The notes beneath the pieces are model-generated. The model was given only the letters and a program-made list of their open reading frames with translations, was not told where the DNA came from and searched no databases. This document shows positions 31,323-42,119 of a DNA stretch of 64,000 bases, piece by piece; positions within the stretch are counted from its first letter, which is position 1; each line of letters begins with the position of its first letter. The position numbers were made by a program, and so were the translations under genes. Origin of the DNA: Tolypocladium sp. Sup5 PDA-1 (lineage: Eukaryota; Ascomycota; Sordariomycetes; Hypocreales; Ophiocordycipitaceae). The stretch spans positions 1-64,000 of the forward strand of contig JPHH03000032.1 in assembly GCA_000750105.3 (NCBI GenBank), read 5' to 3'.

Positions 31323-31601
31323 TATCGCTATAAGCGTGACCCGAATCCCGTTAAATGCGTGATCAATTGATATGACTTCTATGACTCCTCCAGCTGTTCA
31401 AAGAGGCAGGAAAAAGGATTCCTCTTATCCTTGCAGCTACAGCTTGTAACCCCTATCCATGAGTCATCAATGTAACATTGCTGCCAAAGGAGGTTTCCGA
31501 GTCGGCCGGATCTTCCGGGTCGGCCGGTCCGGCCGGGTCTCCCGGGTCGGCCAGTCCGGCCGGGTCTCCCGGGCCTGCCTCGTCAACCGGTCTATCCGAC
31601 A
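31323..31601 (-). repeat. 5' LTR of the copia element
   Basis: 279 bp, same boundaries as the 3' LTR and two substitutions apart from it. It should contain the element's promoter; no clear TATA box was picked out. Confidence 0.95.
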
Positions 31602-31606
31602 GATGC

Positions 31607-33119
31607 CTTTCGAAAGCTGGCCCGAGGGCTGTCTTGACTCTTGAAGCCTGAGCATGAACCACGGCGGAGAGTCTGGTTCAGTACATGTACGGCGGAGGGC
31701 CGATTTGACCTAGAAGTTACCATCTCTGGCAAATGCTATATAGAAGAGAAGTCATAATTTCACACAGCCGTTTTTCTCGTCGCACACGAGGGACCGTCCG
31801 CGGCCGGTTTTTTGTGGCCGTTTCTCCACATCCCACGTCAATAGCCCCGTTTTCGCCCTGGAAATCGCCTTGTGCGTGGGATTAATTGAAACCAGCCCAA
31901 ATTTACAGCATTGCAAGCAGCTGGCAGCACGCCCTTTTTTTTCACCTTTGCATACGCAACAACGAGGCTATCGCTAGTGTCCCCAACGCCTCGCCACGAT
32001 CATAGACATCAGCTTCATCCTCATGATGTAGCTGCTGCTGCTGAAGCTGCTGAAGCCGGCGCCGACCCTCCTGATGATCAGCAAGACCTGCAGCACGAAG
32101 CAGGTGACAGGAGACGATCCCTGTGCCGCCGCAACCCTTGCAACTCTTCGATACCTACGGAGTACGGAGTGCCAAGAGATATAGTACGAGAAAGTCCACG
32201 GCGGCAGTGCTGCAACGATATTGCCCCTTAACAAGCTAAAACGGCCGGGGGCGCCCGGGGAGGAATAACCCCCTTAAATGTCCTATAGCCCGACTTATAC
32301 AGGTACAGCTCTTTCATCGTCTCACACCTCGGTGAAGCGGGTTCCCTGACGATTTATCCCCCATCTCCCTCCTTATTCACCGGAGCCGAGTAAGAGACAG
32401 ATGCTACTAGTAGTTCACTTCGCTCAACCGATAAGCCGCGCCATATGTACCACAGAGAAGGCGGAGCAGTAGCGACTAGTGTGGCTAGGCAAGAGAGACC
32501 GGGAGCTGAAGAGGTGCGAGCGGCGGCTAGAGATGTTAACACTGATATGGATCCCACAGGCGGGAGTATTCTTTGGCTATCGTCTGGATGACAGGTTCAG
32601 CCGGTATCTACAGAGATGGTATCAGCGATACACTGTCTCCCCCCAGCGCCGGGCTGAGGTTGAAAGCGACCGTCCTGCGGACTTAGAAGACGGACTTAGG
32701 AGATACTAGCTATGCATAATTAAGCGAAAGGGCTTGTGTTGTGTGTTAAATTGGCTATGAAACCTTGTATTGCAGATCTAGGAGAAATGAGCTGTACATA
32801 CTTCGGCTGAAAATTATTATCTTGCGAGAGCCAGCTATATATTCATGCGCTGCAGCGCCCGCGCCGTAGGCGTGGTAGGTGCTGGCAGGCATGCCTGATG
32901 TGATCATGTACGGCTTCGCCTCGGGGCACATTTATGTCCCGACACATTGGTACGCACAAAAAGTGACAGGGTGTCCATCGACTTCACGGTCGTCTAATGC
33001 CTACCCGCCAACTTGTCAACCCCAACCATCGGTTCGCCCTATCTGTGCTGATTCAGGGAGCATCGTAAGTTGAAACCGGTTAGTGTGAAATGCAAGACCA
33101 AAGAGTTCTACCAGAATTG
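31607..33119. other. Gene-free stretch right of the retrotransposon
   Basis: Contains a (CTG/CTGAAG) short repeat near 32030-32060 and scattered short frames without recognisable domains. The first bases continue the pre-insertion locus interrupted by the copia element. The last part is the 3' flank of the Zn2Cys6 gene. Confidence 0.5.
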
Positions 33120-35426
33120 TTACATTATATCCGTCTGAGCCCAGCCCTCTCCAACGACCAAATTGTCCCATTGGACCCATTCTTCTGGGTTAACTTCAAA
33201 AGCTAGAAGATTGGGGAAATCATAGGAGGCGAACGGTTCGAGATCAGAAGGAGGACTTCTGTCGTGTCTCCGAGCTTCGATACTGGAAGAGCCGGCCGAT
33301 GTTCCAGTGATGAGTCCAGGATCTGTTGAATCTTTTTGATTGGCCGGAGACTCTGACGACGGTGTTCGACAACGTCGAATCGCAGTGATATATTCAGGCG
33401 TCGGCGGTCCCGGAATTCCCTCGACTGTGTTGGCTGCGAGACAGTCGTCCCAAGCTTCCAGCGTCCATTTACCCAGCGCAGTATACACAGCTCCAGTGGT
33501 CTTTTCAAACATTTGAGGGTATTTCGAAAGCACGACTCCAATGAGCTGCCATGCCCGGTCGACCTCTGGCCCCACTCTGCGGTGCCGGACTTCAATGAGC
33601 ACGTGGAGAAGTGAGTTCCAAAGGAGGCTCGTGCCGGCCTGCCACATGTATTTCTCCAAGCTTGGATTACCCCGTACCAAATTCACGTATTCCAACAACT
33701 TCGTTGCATTTGTGAAGATGACGTCTCGTTCACTTTGGGGAAGTGTGACGCCACGATTGGCGAATCTTCGCGGGTTGTGAGCAAATACCTTGATCCTGCA
33801 CATTCCCAACCGAACCATGATTGATACCAACTGATGGAGCGTATTCAACGGATCACAATAACGCAGATATTTCCTTTCAAAAAGGTCCTCGAGTTGTTTT
33901 ATCATGTTATCCTTATTGGCGAGTGTGATATTAGGGTTGGTGAGTAAGTCCCAACGATCGTCATTTGGAAATGGCGAGGAGAATTTGCGTAGAAACTCTG
34001 TCATCTCGCATCTGATGAGACAAACCACAATGGAAGTAATTCCGTTGGTCTCTGGCGGTAGATTGACCATGCCGGGGCTGAGGTCTTCGTCTCCGACATT
34101 TAAAGGCCTCTTGGCATCGCCCGAAGAAAGGTCCATGGACGGTTTTGCGCCTATCAAGTTGGATATTTTGAGGTCCATGTGAACAATATGCCGCCAGAGC
34201 CGCCTCCGCATTTCTGTTTCAAACGGGGAGAGTCCAAGAGATGAGCCATCTCGGTGAAGGCCCATTTTCAGCGCAAGTCGTACGGCAACTGCCGATAAGA
34301 CAAACAGAGTATCACTCCGCTGATTACTTCTCACTCCCATCTTCTTAGGTCAGTAAAGCACCACAAACAAGGCGGAGAGGTGAAGCTTACAAGGAACATG
34401 ACAAATGCTTGAAGAGTCATCGGGTTAGAAGTGTGCAGGAATCCCGCTGCTCCCAACGCCCGACGAGCTGCACGTTCATGTCGCGCAAATATGACCAGTT
34501 TTTGTCCTCCTAGTAGATTTCGGCATTCGTCTTCTTCTAAGCACGTGATTGTAGCCAGATAGAATGCACAAATGAGTGCTTCCAGGCTCTTCGAAACGTC
34601 TTGGGGATGTCGAAGCGCATTCGTCAGCGAGGACCAGAACGTCGGAAGGTGTAGTATTTTCAGGAGAGGATCAACGCGATCGACATAAATATCCCATAGC
34701 TTCAGCAAAATGTGGTAGGGAGGGTGGAGGCTTGCGAGGTTTTCGATTTTGGAGTGAGTGTTTGGCGCAAGACCAGATTGCTCAGGAGAACCAAGAAGGA
34801 GGTCAGACTCGTAAACGTTCGACTCATGCGTGGGCCCAGCAATGCCTTCCTCTTCTGGATAAGGAAACTATCGATAATCAGGAAAGATGTCACCAGCAAT
34901 GAGAGAGCGGGGGGGATCTCAGACTTACCTCCCCTCCCAAGTTAGACAAAAGAGGACTAGGAGAATTCAGCAGCCTTTCAATCTCGGGTTGGAAGTGATA
35001 AGAAGCGTACGTATCAAAGTATCTCGATGACCCTTCTTTATCTATGAGCCTCGGCTTCGTTTGTTCAAGCGCAAAGGAGCCAGTGCCGGTTTTGGTTTGA
35101 GCGCCGGCGTCTTCAGCCATGTTCACGTCAGACTGAGACGCCATTTCCGAATCCGAGTCGCCGTCATACTCGGACGGTTCAATCTTTGCACCATGTAACC
35201 CCAGCAGCTCTTCGTATCGTCTCAATTTTGCATGGAGTCCTTCTTTGGGAGCTTTTGTTCTTTTCCGCTTTCCACGCACCGGGGGGATGAAGCCGCACTG
35301 CCGCGCCGCCTTGACGCAGTTGGAGCAAGGATCGCGCCGGTCGCATTTGACCTTGCGCTGTCGACAAGCCAAACAAGAGTGGCTTTTGACATCGGCGTCC
35401 GACCCAGGTTGCTCCCCTGGAGACAT
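33120..35426 (-). CDS. Zn2Cys6 fungal-specific transcription factor
   Basis: Three exons are inferred: 35426-34929, about 34852-34391 and 34343-33120, about 727 residues. The N-terminus has a complete binuclear zinc cluster with Cys at 18, 21, 28, 34, 37 and 44 (C-X2-C-X6-C-X5-C-X2-C-X6-C), followed by a basic linker and a short coiled segment. Exon 2 opens the fungal_trans middle homology region (PPYHILLKLWDIYVDRVDPLLKILHLPTF) and exon 3 continues it (VAVRLALKMGLHRDGS). Donors are GTAAGT and GTAAGC, and intron 2 has an ACTGAC branch point. The acceptor of intron 1 is uncertain by a few bases (34849 or 34852). The ATG chosen is the first in frame just before the zinc cluster. It is divergently transcribed from an MFS transporter, the usual arrangement of a pathway-specific regulator and its target; that link is inference. 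Confidence 0.85.
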
Positions 35427-35760
35427 AGCTGAGGATTGTATCAATTCTGATGTTGAATTGTTTAGCAAGAGAAACAAATCAATCTGGGCGGACGATCAAA
35501 AGGCGAATGACGCAAGCGATGACGGACGAAGGATCTCGGGGCTCGGGGGAGAAAAATGCAATTTTGAGCACCGAGGGGCGACTAGGCGACGGGCGACAAT
35601 CGGGAACTGGAGGGCAAACCCCGAAAAGCAGGCCGAACACCGGTCAGATGGATTGAAATACAAATACCCGCAAGGTTTGTGGAAGGAGAAGCTTTATTTG
35701 ATCTTTTCCTCTCATCAATCTTGCGCTCCTCAGCAAAGAAAAGACTTTCCGCCATTCACA
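35427..35760. promoter_or_regulatory. Shared promoter region of regulator and transporter
   Basis: 334 bp separate the two start codons of the divergent Zn2Cys6 gene and MFS gene, so the region must hold both promoters. No clear CGG-type inverted binding site was identified by eye. Confidence 0.6.
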
Positions 35761-37523
35761 ATGTCCGATGCAGCATCACGTGACAACGTACCGTCACTCG
35801 CAAGTACCATCCAGACGGACAAGATGGAGAAGATGAAGAAGCAGGAGAAGGAGGCGGACGCTTCTACCGCCATTGCTTCTGCTCCATATCCCAGCAATCG
35901 AAAGCGAATCATCATCATGGCTGCTCTTTACTTGGCTGTTTTTTTGGTGACTCTGGTACGACCCTCCTCTGCCCCCCCTTTCCAGGGTTAGGGTTATAGA
36001 TCGCCTTGCTTATAAGACTACAGGACCAAAACATTATATCGACAGCAATCCCACGGATCACGGACGAGTTCCACTCGCTGGGGGACGTTGGATGGTACGG
36101 CACTGCATATTTGCTTACCATGTGTAGCCCCCAGCTGCTCATGGGCAAAGTCTACAAGTACTACCCAGCCAAGCCAATCTTCCTCGCCGGTATCACGCTT
36201 TTCGAGGTTGGTTCGGCCATCTGCGGTGCAGCCCCGAACTCGAAGGCTTTCATTGTCGGTCGTGCCATTGCAGGATTGGGATCATCTGGCATGTTCTCGG
36301 GCATGATGGTCATCATGTTCCACACAGTTCCGTTACAACAGCGACCAATCTACCAGGGCTTTTTCGGTGCCGTCTTTGCGGTTGCTTCTGTCATTGGACC
36401 TCTGATTGGAGGTACCTTTACCGACAAGGTGACCTGGAGATGGTGCTTCTACATCAATCTCCCCGTGGGCGCGGTATCAATCCTCGTTACCATCCTCATC
36501 TTGCATCTTCCCAACCAAAAACTTGATGCCCCAGCCGCCGGGTGGATGGGCAAATTGAAACAACTAGACCCAATCGGCAATCTCGTCTTCTTTCCAGGCA
36601 TCATTTGCCTGGTATTGGCTCTTCAGTGGGGAGGAACCCAGTACCCTTGGAAGGACGCTCGCATCATCGTCCTCCTCGTACTTTGCGGCGTCCTTTGCCT
36701 CGCCTTTGTCGCGGTTCAGATCTGGAAGCAGGAAGGTGGTACCGTTCCTCCGCGTATCGTCAAGAAACGCAGCATTGCAGCCTGCTCATGGTTCGGTTTC
36801 TTCCAAGGCGCCGGCATGTTCGTCATTCTCTATTATCTCCCAATCTGGTTCCAGGCCATCAAGGGCGCCAGTGCCGTCAAGTCTGGAATTATGCTGCTGC
36901 CAATGATCCTCTCGGTGGTTATCAGCTCTCTTTCCTCTGGAATTATCATCTCCAAGGTCGGCTACTACACACCATTCTTTATACTCAGCTCAATCATCAT
37001 GCCCATCGGAGCTGGCCTCATGTCAACCTTTACTCCAGACACGGGCCATGCCAAGTGGATCGGTTACCAGGTCATATTCGGAGTTGGACTTGGCTTTGGA
37101 TCGCAGCAGCCATTGAACGTGGCTCAGACTGTTCTCGAGAGATCAGACATTGCGATTGGATCCGCTTTTGTCATGTTTGTTCGCTTCCTTGGCTCTGCTG
37201 TGTTTCTGCCCGTCGCCCAAAACATCTTCATCAACAGCCTCGTCTCGAAACTCACCAATCTTCCAGGCATCAGCGCTGATGCTGTCACTCGTGGTGGTGC
37301 CACTGAACTCAGGGGCCTGGTTTCTGGAGATGACCTGAACACGCTCCTTTCTGACTATAATGCCGCCATAGTAAAGGTGTTTTACATGGTGACAGCTACA
37401 TGCGCTCTGACTGTCTTCGGCAGCCTTTTGGTGGAATGGCGCAGCTTGAAGGCTCGCGCTGAAGAGCAGGCAAAAGAGGCTGGCAATCCCAGCGAAGGCA
37501 AAGAGATCAAGGACTCTGTTTAA
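35761..37523 (+). CDS. MFS transporter, DHA2-type (14-TM) drug/toxin efflux family
   Basis: Two exons, 35761-35955 and 36024-37523, encode 564 residues. The 68-bp intron has a GTACGA donor and a CAG acceptor; joining gives VFLVTLDQNIISTAIPRITD, the conserved first membrane helix of the DHA2 family. Further family marks are WYGTAYLLTMCSPQLLMGK, the antiporter motif C region (IGPLIGGTFTDKVTWRWCFYINLPVG) and about 14 hydrophobic segments. The tail is short, charged and cytoplasmic. Such proteins export drugs, mycotoxins or metabolites across the plasma membrane by proton antiport; the substrate is unknown. No biosynthetic genes are near. The intron happens to contain two TTAGGG words, judged chance. 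The gene is intact. Confidence 0.9.
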
Positions 37524-38493
37524 GACGATTCCAGGATCCCGACTTGAATATCTTTAACCCAAAAGCTATACAATAGACTACCTTGGACCAGACTCCGCTC
37601 TATAGTTTTAATATACTGATAATATCCTTTGTTTCTATTTTTCAGCGATCCGCCCACTTTTCATGCCCCTGCGTCTATCTATCGGAACAGGCGTATGCAA
37701 AGGGGTACTACCATTCCCTTGAGAAGCTACATTCTACAGCGTCGGATTAGACCCGCAAGACTTTTGTTACACTACGGTCTACTTCCTACGGTTGGGCACG
37801 AAGGCCTATGACGCCTTCGCACACCAAAGAGATACGTAGTGCAGTGCAGGGCTGGAGGCCCTCTACGATTATTGGGGTTAGTGTCATAGCGGCCACTAGT
37901 ATAGTGCGATGTATGAAGTACAATGTGAACGCTGTGATTCCGATCAAATTACCTCACTCGGAGCGCGTTCGAAGCATCCGACAGGAAGAAGCCGCCCAAC
38001 TAAGAGCGTGTGGCGCACTTGGATGGGCGTGGCTGGCGATATTTCCTGTGGCAATGACGGTTGGGGGAGTCTGAGAGACCCAGTTGGTCGGTGTATTATG
38101 TAGGGAGTCCTCCACCGGAGTTTAAAACTCGGCCGACCACTGGCGGGTTCTGTCGGTACATAACGGCTGATGGTTGATTCATCTATGGGCCAATTAACTA
38201 ACTTGGCGTGAACAGACTGGGTTTAAATACAAATCGTGCTGCCAAAGGCCAAAGACTACGGAGTAGTAGACATGGAGTCAATATCACCCACCCAACCAAC
38301 CAACGACAGGGGTCTCGCTCTTCTGTACTCCGTACTCGCAGGCTGGTTAGAGACAGTGAAACAGTGAGACACCAGCTCAGACACGTGGGCGTCAACTCCA
38401 CTGTCCACTGTCAACTCACCACCTCGCGCATACATCGTCGCATCACCTTGACCCCAATTGACGCTCCCCGCGCCCCGTCTTGCGCCGTGAGTC
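37524..38493. other. Gene-free stretch
   Basis: 3' region of the transporter followed by the upstream region of the FAR1-aldolase gene. Short frames only; a (CCAACCAA)-type stretch occurs near 38290-38305. Confidence 0.5.
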
Positions 38494-39834
38494 ATGAACT
38501 CGCTGCTCCATGGCCAATTCGCCTCCTTCGAGGCCGCCAAGCATGCATGCGATCTCGTGTCGGAGCACGAGGGCTTCGCCTTGGCCGTGCGCACCAAGAA
38601 GCCCAACGCCAACAACCCCGTCTACGTCCACCTGCGGTGCTCCAAGGGCCGCAAGTACGTCGACTCGCGCGACCCCAACGACGGCAAGAAGCGCCGCAGC
38701 AGGACCACCAAGATGACCGAGTGCCCCTTTGTGCTCGTCATCAAGCTGAACCGGCGCAGCGGCATCTGGTGCGTCGCCTTCCTGCACGGAACCGCTCACA
38801 ACCACGAGCTGGTAACGGCGAGGCCGCAGGGCAGCAATTCCACGGACGGATCCTTTGCTGCACTCACATCCTTTGTTCCCAGACCGGGCAGCTTGGCCGC
38901 GGCCCTGATACTGCAGGGCCATTTGAATCAAGGGCAGCTCAACCTGGCCTCGAGTTTTGTCACGGCAAACCACGTCCTGTCTTATCATAAGCTGGTTGAC
39001 GACTTTGGCCACGTCTCTCTCCGCGACCCGGACTGCCCCGAGGTCTTCATCATGACTGGCGCTGGGCCCCCAGCTTTGATGAAGATCGCGGATGACATTG
39101 CCGTCTTCTCAGTGTACGACGCAGAGCCGCTCTCCAGAAACGCCGGGACATCTCGGTCGCTGTACTCTGAGCGCTTCATTCACTCTGAAATCTACAAGAT
39201 GTACCCCGGCGTTCGCAGCATCGTCCACTCGCACTCCAAGATCGTCGTCGCGCGCGCCAACTCGGGCCGCCCGCTGAGGCCTATGTGGCACATGGCTGGC
39301 TTCCTGGGCAGCCAGGTGCCCGTCTTCGATCCACGGGTGCTATACAACGACGGCGACAAGCAGCACCACTTGATCAACAGCCACGAGCTGGGCTGCGCGC
39401 TGGCCGCGACGTTTTCGAGCAGCGCCGCCATTGCCAACAGCGAGGCCGCCCATTTGCCGGAGCGCACGACGGTGCTGCAGCGCGCGCACGGCTTCGTGAC
39501 TTGGGGCACGTCGCTGCAGCAGGCCGTGTACCGCGCCGTGTACACGCAGGAGAATGCCCAGGTCCAGCAGCAGGCCGAGGCGCTGGCCAGCGTCTTGGAC
39601 GACAATTCGCAGTGCTCGTACTTGGATGAGACGGAGTGCGCCGACTGCGGCGAGATGGACGATGGTTGTTGGGTCAAAGCCTGGCCGTTCTGGGAGGCGC
39701 AAGTACAGGCTGACCCAATGTACACCAACATCATCCTAGAAGGCATGAATAGGCTGGGAGCCGCTTCAGCTCTTCCCCAGCAGCCATCTACAACTCTTCC
39801 TGAGCAACCATCTACAACCGCGCCCCAGGCTTGA
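38494..39834 (+). CDS. FAR1-type zinc-finger/class II aldolase fusion protein
   Basis: An uninterrupted 446-residue frame contains two unrelated domains. Residues about 8-110 form a FAR1/GCM-WRKY-like DNA-binding module with candidate zinc ligands C49, C77, H102 and H104 (ending WCVAFLHGTAHNHEL). This type is typical of Mutator-like transposases and of transcription factors derived from them. Residues about 152-370 form a class II aldolase/adducin domain (DDFGHVSLRDP, FIMTGAGPP) with the metal ligands H245 and H247 in IVHSHS, H332 in RAHGFVTWG and a nearby acidic residue E232. A Gln/Pro/Thr-rich tail follows. Both halves look complete, codon use is uniformly GC-rich and no stop or frameshift occurs at the junction (about 111-151). 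An unrecognised intron or a false join of two genes is possible, but the single frame speaks against it. Function is unknown. Confidence 0.75.
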   Translation: MNSLLHGQFASFEAAKHACDLVSEHEGFALAVRTKKPNANNPVYVHLRCSKGRKYVDSRDPNDGKKRRSRTTKMTECPFVLVIKLNRRSGIWCVAFLHGTAHNHELVTARPQGSNSTDGSFAALTSFVPRPGSLAAALILQGHLNQGQLNLASSFVTANHVLSYHKLVDDFGHVSLRDPDCPEVFIMTGAGPPALMKIADDIAVFSVYDAEPLSRNAGTSRSLYSERFIHSEIYKMYPGVRSIVHSHSKIVVARANSGRPLRPMWHMAGFLGSQVPVFDPRVLYNDGDKQHHLINSHELGCALAATFSSSAAIANSEAAHLPERTTVLQRAHGFVTWGTSLQQAVYRAVYTQENAQVQQQAEALASVLDDNSQCSYLDETECADCGEMDDGCWVKAWPFWEAQVQADPMYTNIILEGMNRLGAASALPQQPSTTLPEQPSTTAPQA

Positions 39835-40805
39835 TGTCCCGTCGCTTTTGGTCAGCTCAAAGACGTTTTCCGACGATGGCTCGAGGCCGCGCTCACCACA
39901 CCCTCGGCCCCATCACAATCCCCGGCCTGATCCTGCCAAACTCACCTTGCAGATACCCTTGGCCATCCCATCTCGCGAGCCATCGGATGTACAGTTCATT
40001 CCACTCTTGCGTCCTGGCCTGCCAGACAACTTCGGCCGCGGGCGCCGGCATGAAAGCAAGTTACTGCATTTAGAGGACTGCATGCCGTGAAGTACAGAGT
40101 ACGCCCAGTGCAGCAAGTACGGATAAGATTGCCGGGCGCTTCGACCTGTCGTCGACACATGCGTCCCACGATGCCGGCCTTGTTCTCTTCTTCATTCAGC
40201 AAGAGGCCTGTCCTCGCAGCATCCTGACCAGCCGTCTTGATGCGGGAAAACATGGTACGGTCGACGGCTATCGCTTCCCTCCAGCCCTTCGAGAAAGAGG
40301 ACGAGGCAAGAGGGTTAGGATGTTGCAAATGGCAAACCCCCATAGTGCTACTACCTGAGTGCGCTCGTCGTATCCGGGCAACCTGTACGCTTCGCGTCTC
40401 TGAGTACCGAGCTGCGCCTGGTTGCACACCATTCACAAACGCCATACGAGGGATGATTCTGACACGGGGCGTCAGTAGAGCGTGAACGCGCTAGTTAAGA
40501 TTGAGGGTGAAGACGAACGTTGTCCAAGCCTTGCGCCGCAAATGTTGGCGACGGGGAACCACCCAACAGACCAACTACCCAGTTGACTAACTTAGAAGAC
40601 AGAGTAGCGGAGCAAGAAGACTCAACTGGCATTCATGTCTTCAAGAGAGTCATACTCAAATCTTCTATTACTGATCCGTGAAGGTATCATCCCGTCAATG
40701 TTACCTTGGTCAGATCTCCCTTCGTCGATGCATACGGGTTCCATGCAAAGCAAAGGCGCACGAATTTCCTTCATTGTAACTCTATTGAGGACTTTTTGTT
40801 CCCGC
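39835..40805. other. Gene-free stretch
   Basis: No recognisable coding sequence on either strand. The last part is the 3' flank of the minus-strand epimerase relic. Confidence 0.5.
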
Positions 40806-42119
40806 TCAAGTTGGGCTGGGCCAGGCGGTATAAGTCTCACTCGGCTTCAACTGAAAATACTGGCCGATGAGTCCCTTCATCGTCTCCTCAAAACTGGCAA
40901 ATGTCCACCCTAACGTGCTCTCCGTCGCGGACCAGTCAAGTCGCCACTTGATAGCCGTCAGCGAGCCCTGTAAAGTCAAAAGGCAATTCTCCACTTCGTT
41001 CGGAAGTATTTCCTCGCTATGCCGTGAATATCTCTATCCCATACGACACCTCAGGCGTATGCGAGCTGAGAATGTAGTCCAAGTTCCCAGGTACGCAGGA
41101 GTTGTCCACGGCGTCGGTGTCCTGGCTACGTCCGCGACATGAACCGGAACGCTAACATAGGGGAATGGCGAGTTCGAAGAGCTGTCCAGGGCGGGCGCCA
41201 TGACCGACGCGCGGGTGCCTTGGAGAAGTGCGCTAAAGGGGCCGTATACCGGGGTGCGCTCGTCTGCACTGATGACGACTGAGGGGAGGAGGTTGACAAA
41301 GTTAAATTGTGGTTTCTAGTCATGGACGAAGTCGCGGGTCCGAGCGAGTGCTTTGGAGCCCCAGTATGCTTCCATAGCCGTCTTGAATGGCTGGGTGGGA
41401 GTGGCGTTGATGTCGGAAGCTGGCGAGGTCAGCTACGTTGAGCCGAGCATGCCATTAACGAACCTGTATAGAAATTTTCGCTGTCTGGACTCTTGTTCCA
41501 TTCGAAGGGGACGAGCGTGACGCCTACATATCAAACACTACTTACAGGCCTCAGGTGAACAGGGCGATCTTGCGCAGGGTGACTTACATGACGATGTCGA
41601 AACTACTCTTCCAACTGTTTTCACCTGAGCAGCAGCCTCAAGGACAGTCATGAGCATTGAAACAGCCGGCTGAATGATCCCCGCCTCAAAATCCTCAGCC
41701 TGACAGATTCGGGTGAGCATTTGTCCTCAGCATGCCAAAGATCGCCTTCACTCACCTCAATTGCCAGCGGCGACGCAAGGTGAACAATGGCTATGATTTC
41801 ATCGAGAACATTTCGTACCGCCCCTTATTTCAGGAAATCTGGAACTTGGAACGACGACGAACTCTGCTTGTCCCGCGCCATGGCTGCTCCCGATTAATTG
41901 ACTCTTGCTCCTCAGCTCTGAGACGTGGCGCCCACTGCGCACCCCGCCGCGGACGCGGTAGCCTCCCTCGAGGGCAATGGTGAGTGTTTCGGAGCCGATA
42001 TAGCCAGTGACTCCGGTTATCTTTGATGTTCGTCAGTATCGTGAACGATGCCAGCGCAGAGGGGAGAGAGACTTCACCAGCAGTCTCTCTGGGGCCATGT
42101 CAGTCATGCTTGTCGCCAT
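40806..42119 (-). pseudogene. NAD(P)-dependent epimerase/reductase relic (DFR-like)
   Basis: On the minus strand an ATG at 42119 opens a short exon. Spliced by a GTGAAG...AAAG intron, it leads into the Rossmann motif ITGVTGYIGSETLTIALEGGY of extended short-chain reductases (dihydroflavonol-4-reductase/epimerase family). Downstream pieces are IIAIVHLASPLAIE, an exon with AEDFEAGIIQPAVSMLM ending VGRVVSTSS, the catalytic YXXXK in AYWGSKALAR, and a C-terminal piece ending at 40806. At least three introns with GT(G/A)AGT donors are still visible. The gene is broken by a tandem duplication of seven bases (AGTTCCA) near 41845, a TAA soon after, a TAG following RDFVHD, and a frameshift before the last piece. 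It is therefore a relatively young pseudogene of a spliced gene, not a retrocopy. Confidence 0.75.

Larger units (their letters stand above)
25895..31601 (-). mobile_element. Complete Ty1/copia LTR retrotransposon
   Basis: A 5707-bp element, coding strand minus, is bounded by two 279-bp LTRs and flanked by a perfect 5-bp duplication GATGC (25890-25894 and 31602-31606). Gene order on the minus strand is gag, protease, integrase, reverse transcriptase, RNase H, the copia order. The LTRs differ at only two of 279 positions (25904/31332 region G/A and 25963/31391 region T/C), so the insertion is recent. The polyprotein frame nevertheless carries six stops. A primer-binding site adjoins the 5' LTR and a purine tract the 3' LTR. 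A related solo LTR lies at 9230-9463. Confidence 0.95.

Noticed and set aside
35985..35998. Telomere-like TTAGGG words
   Set aside because: Two copies inside the MFS intron only; explained by chance.
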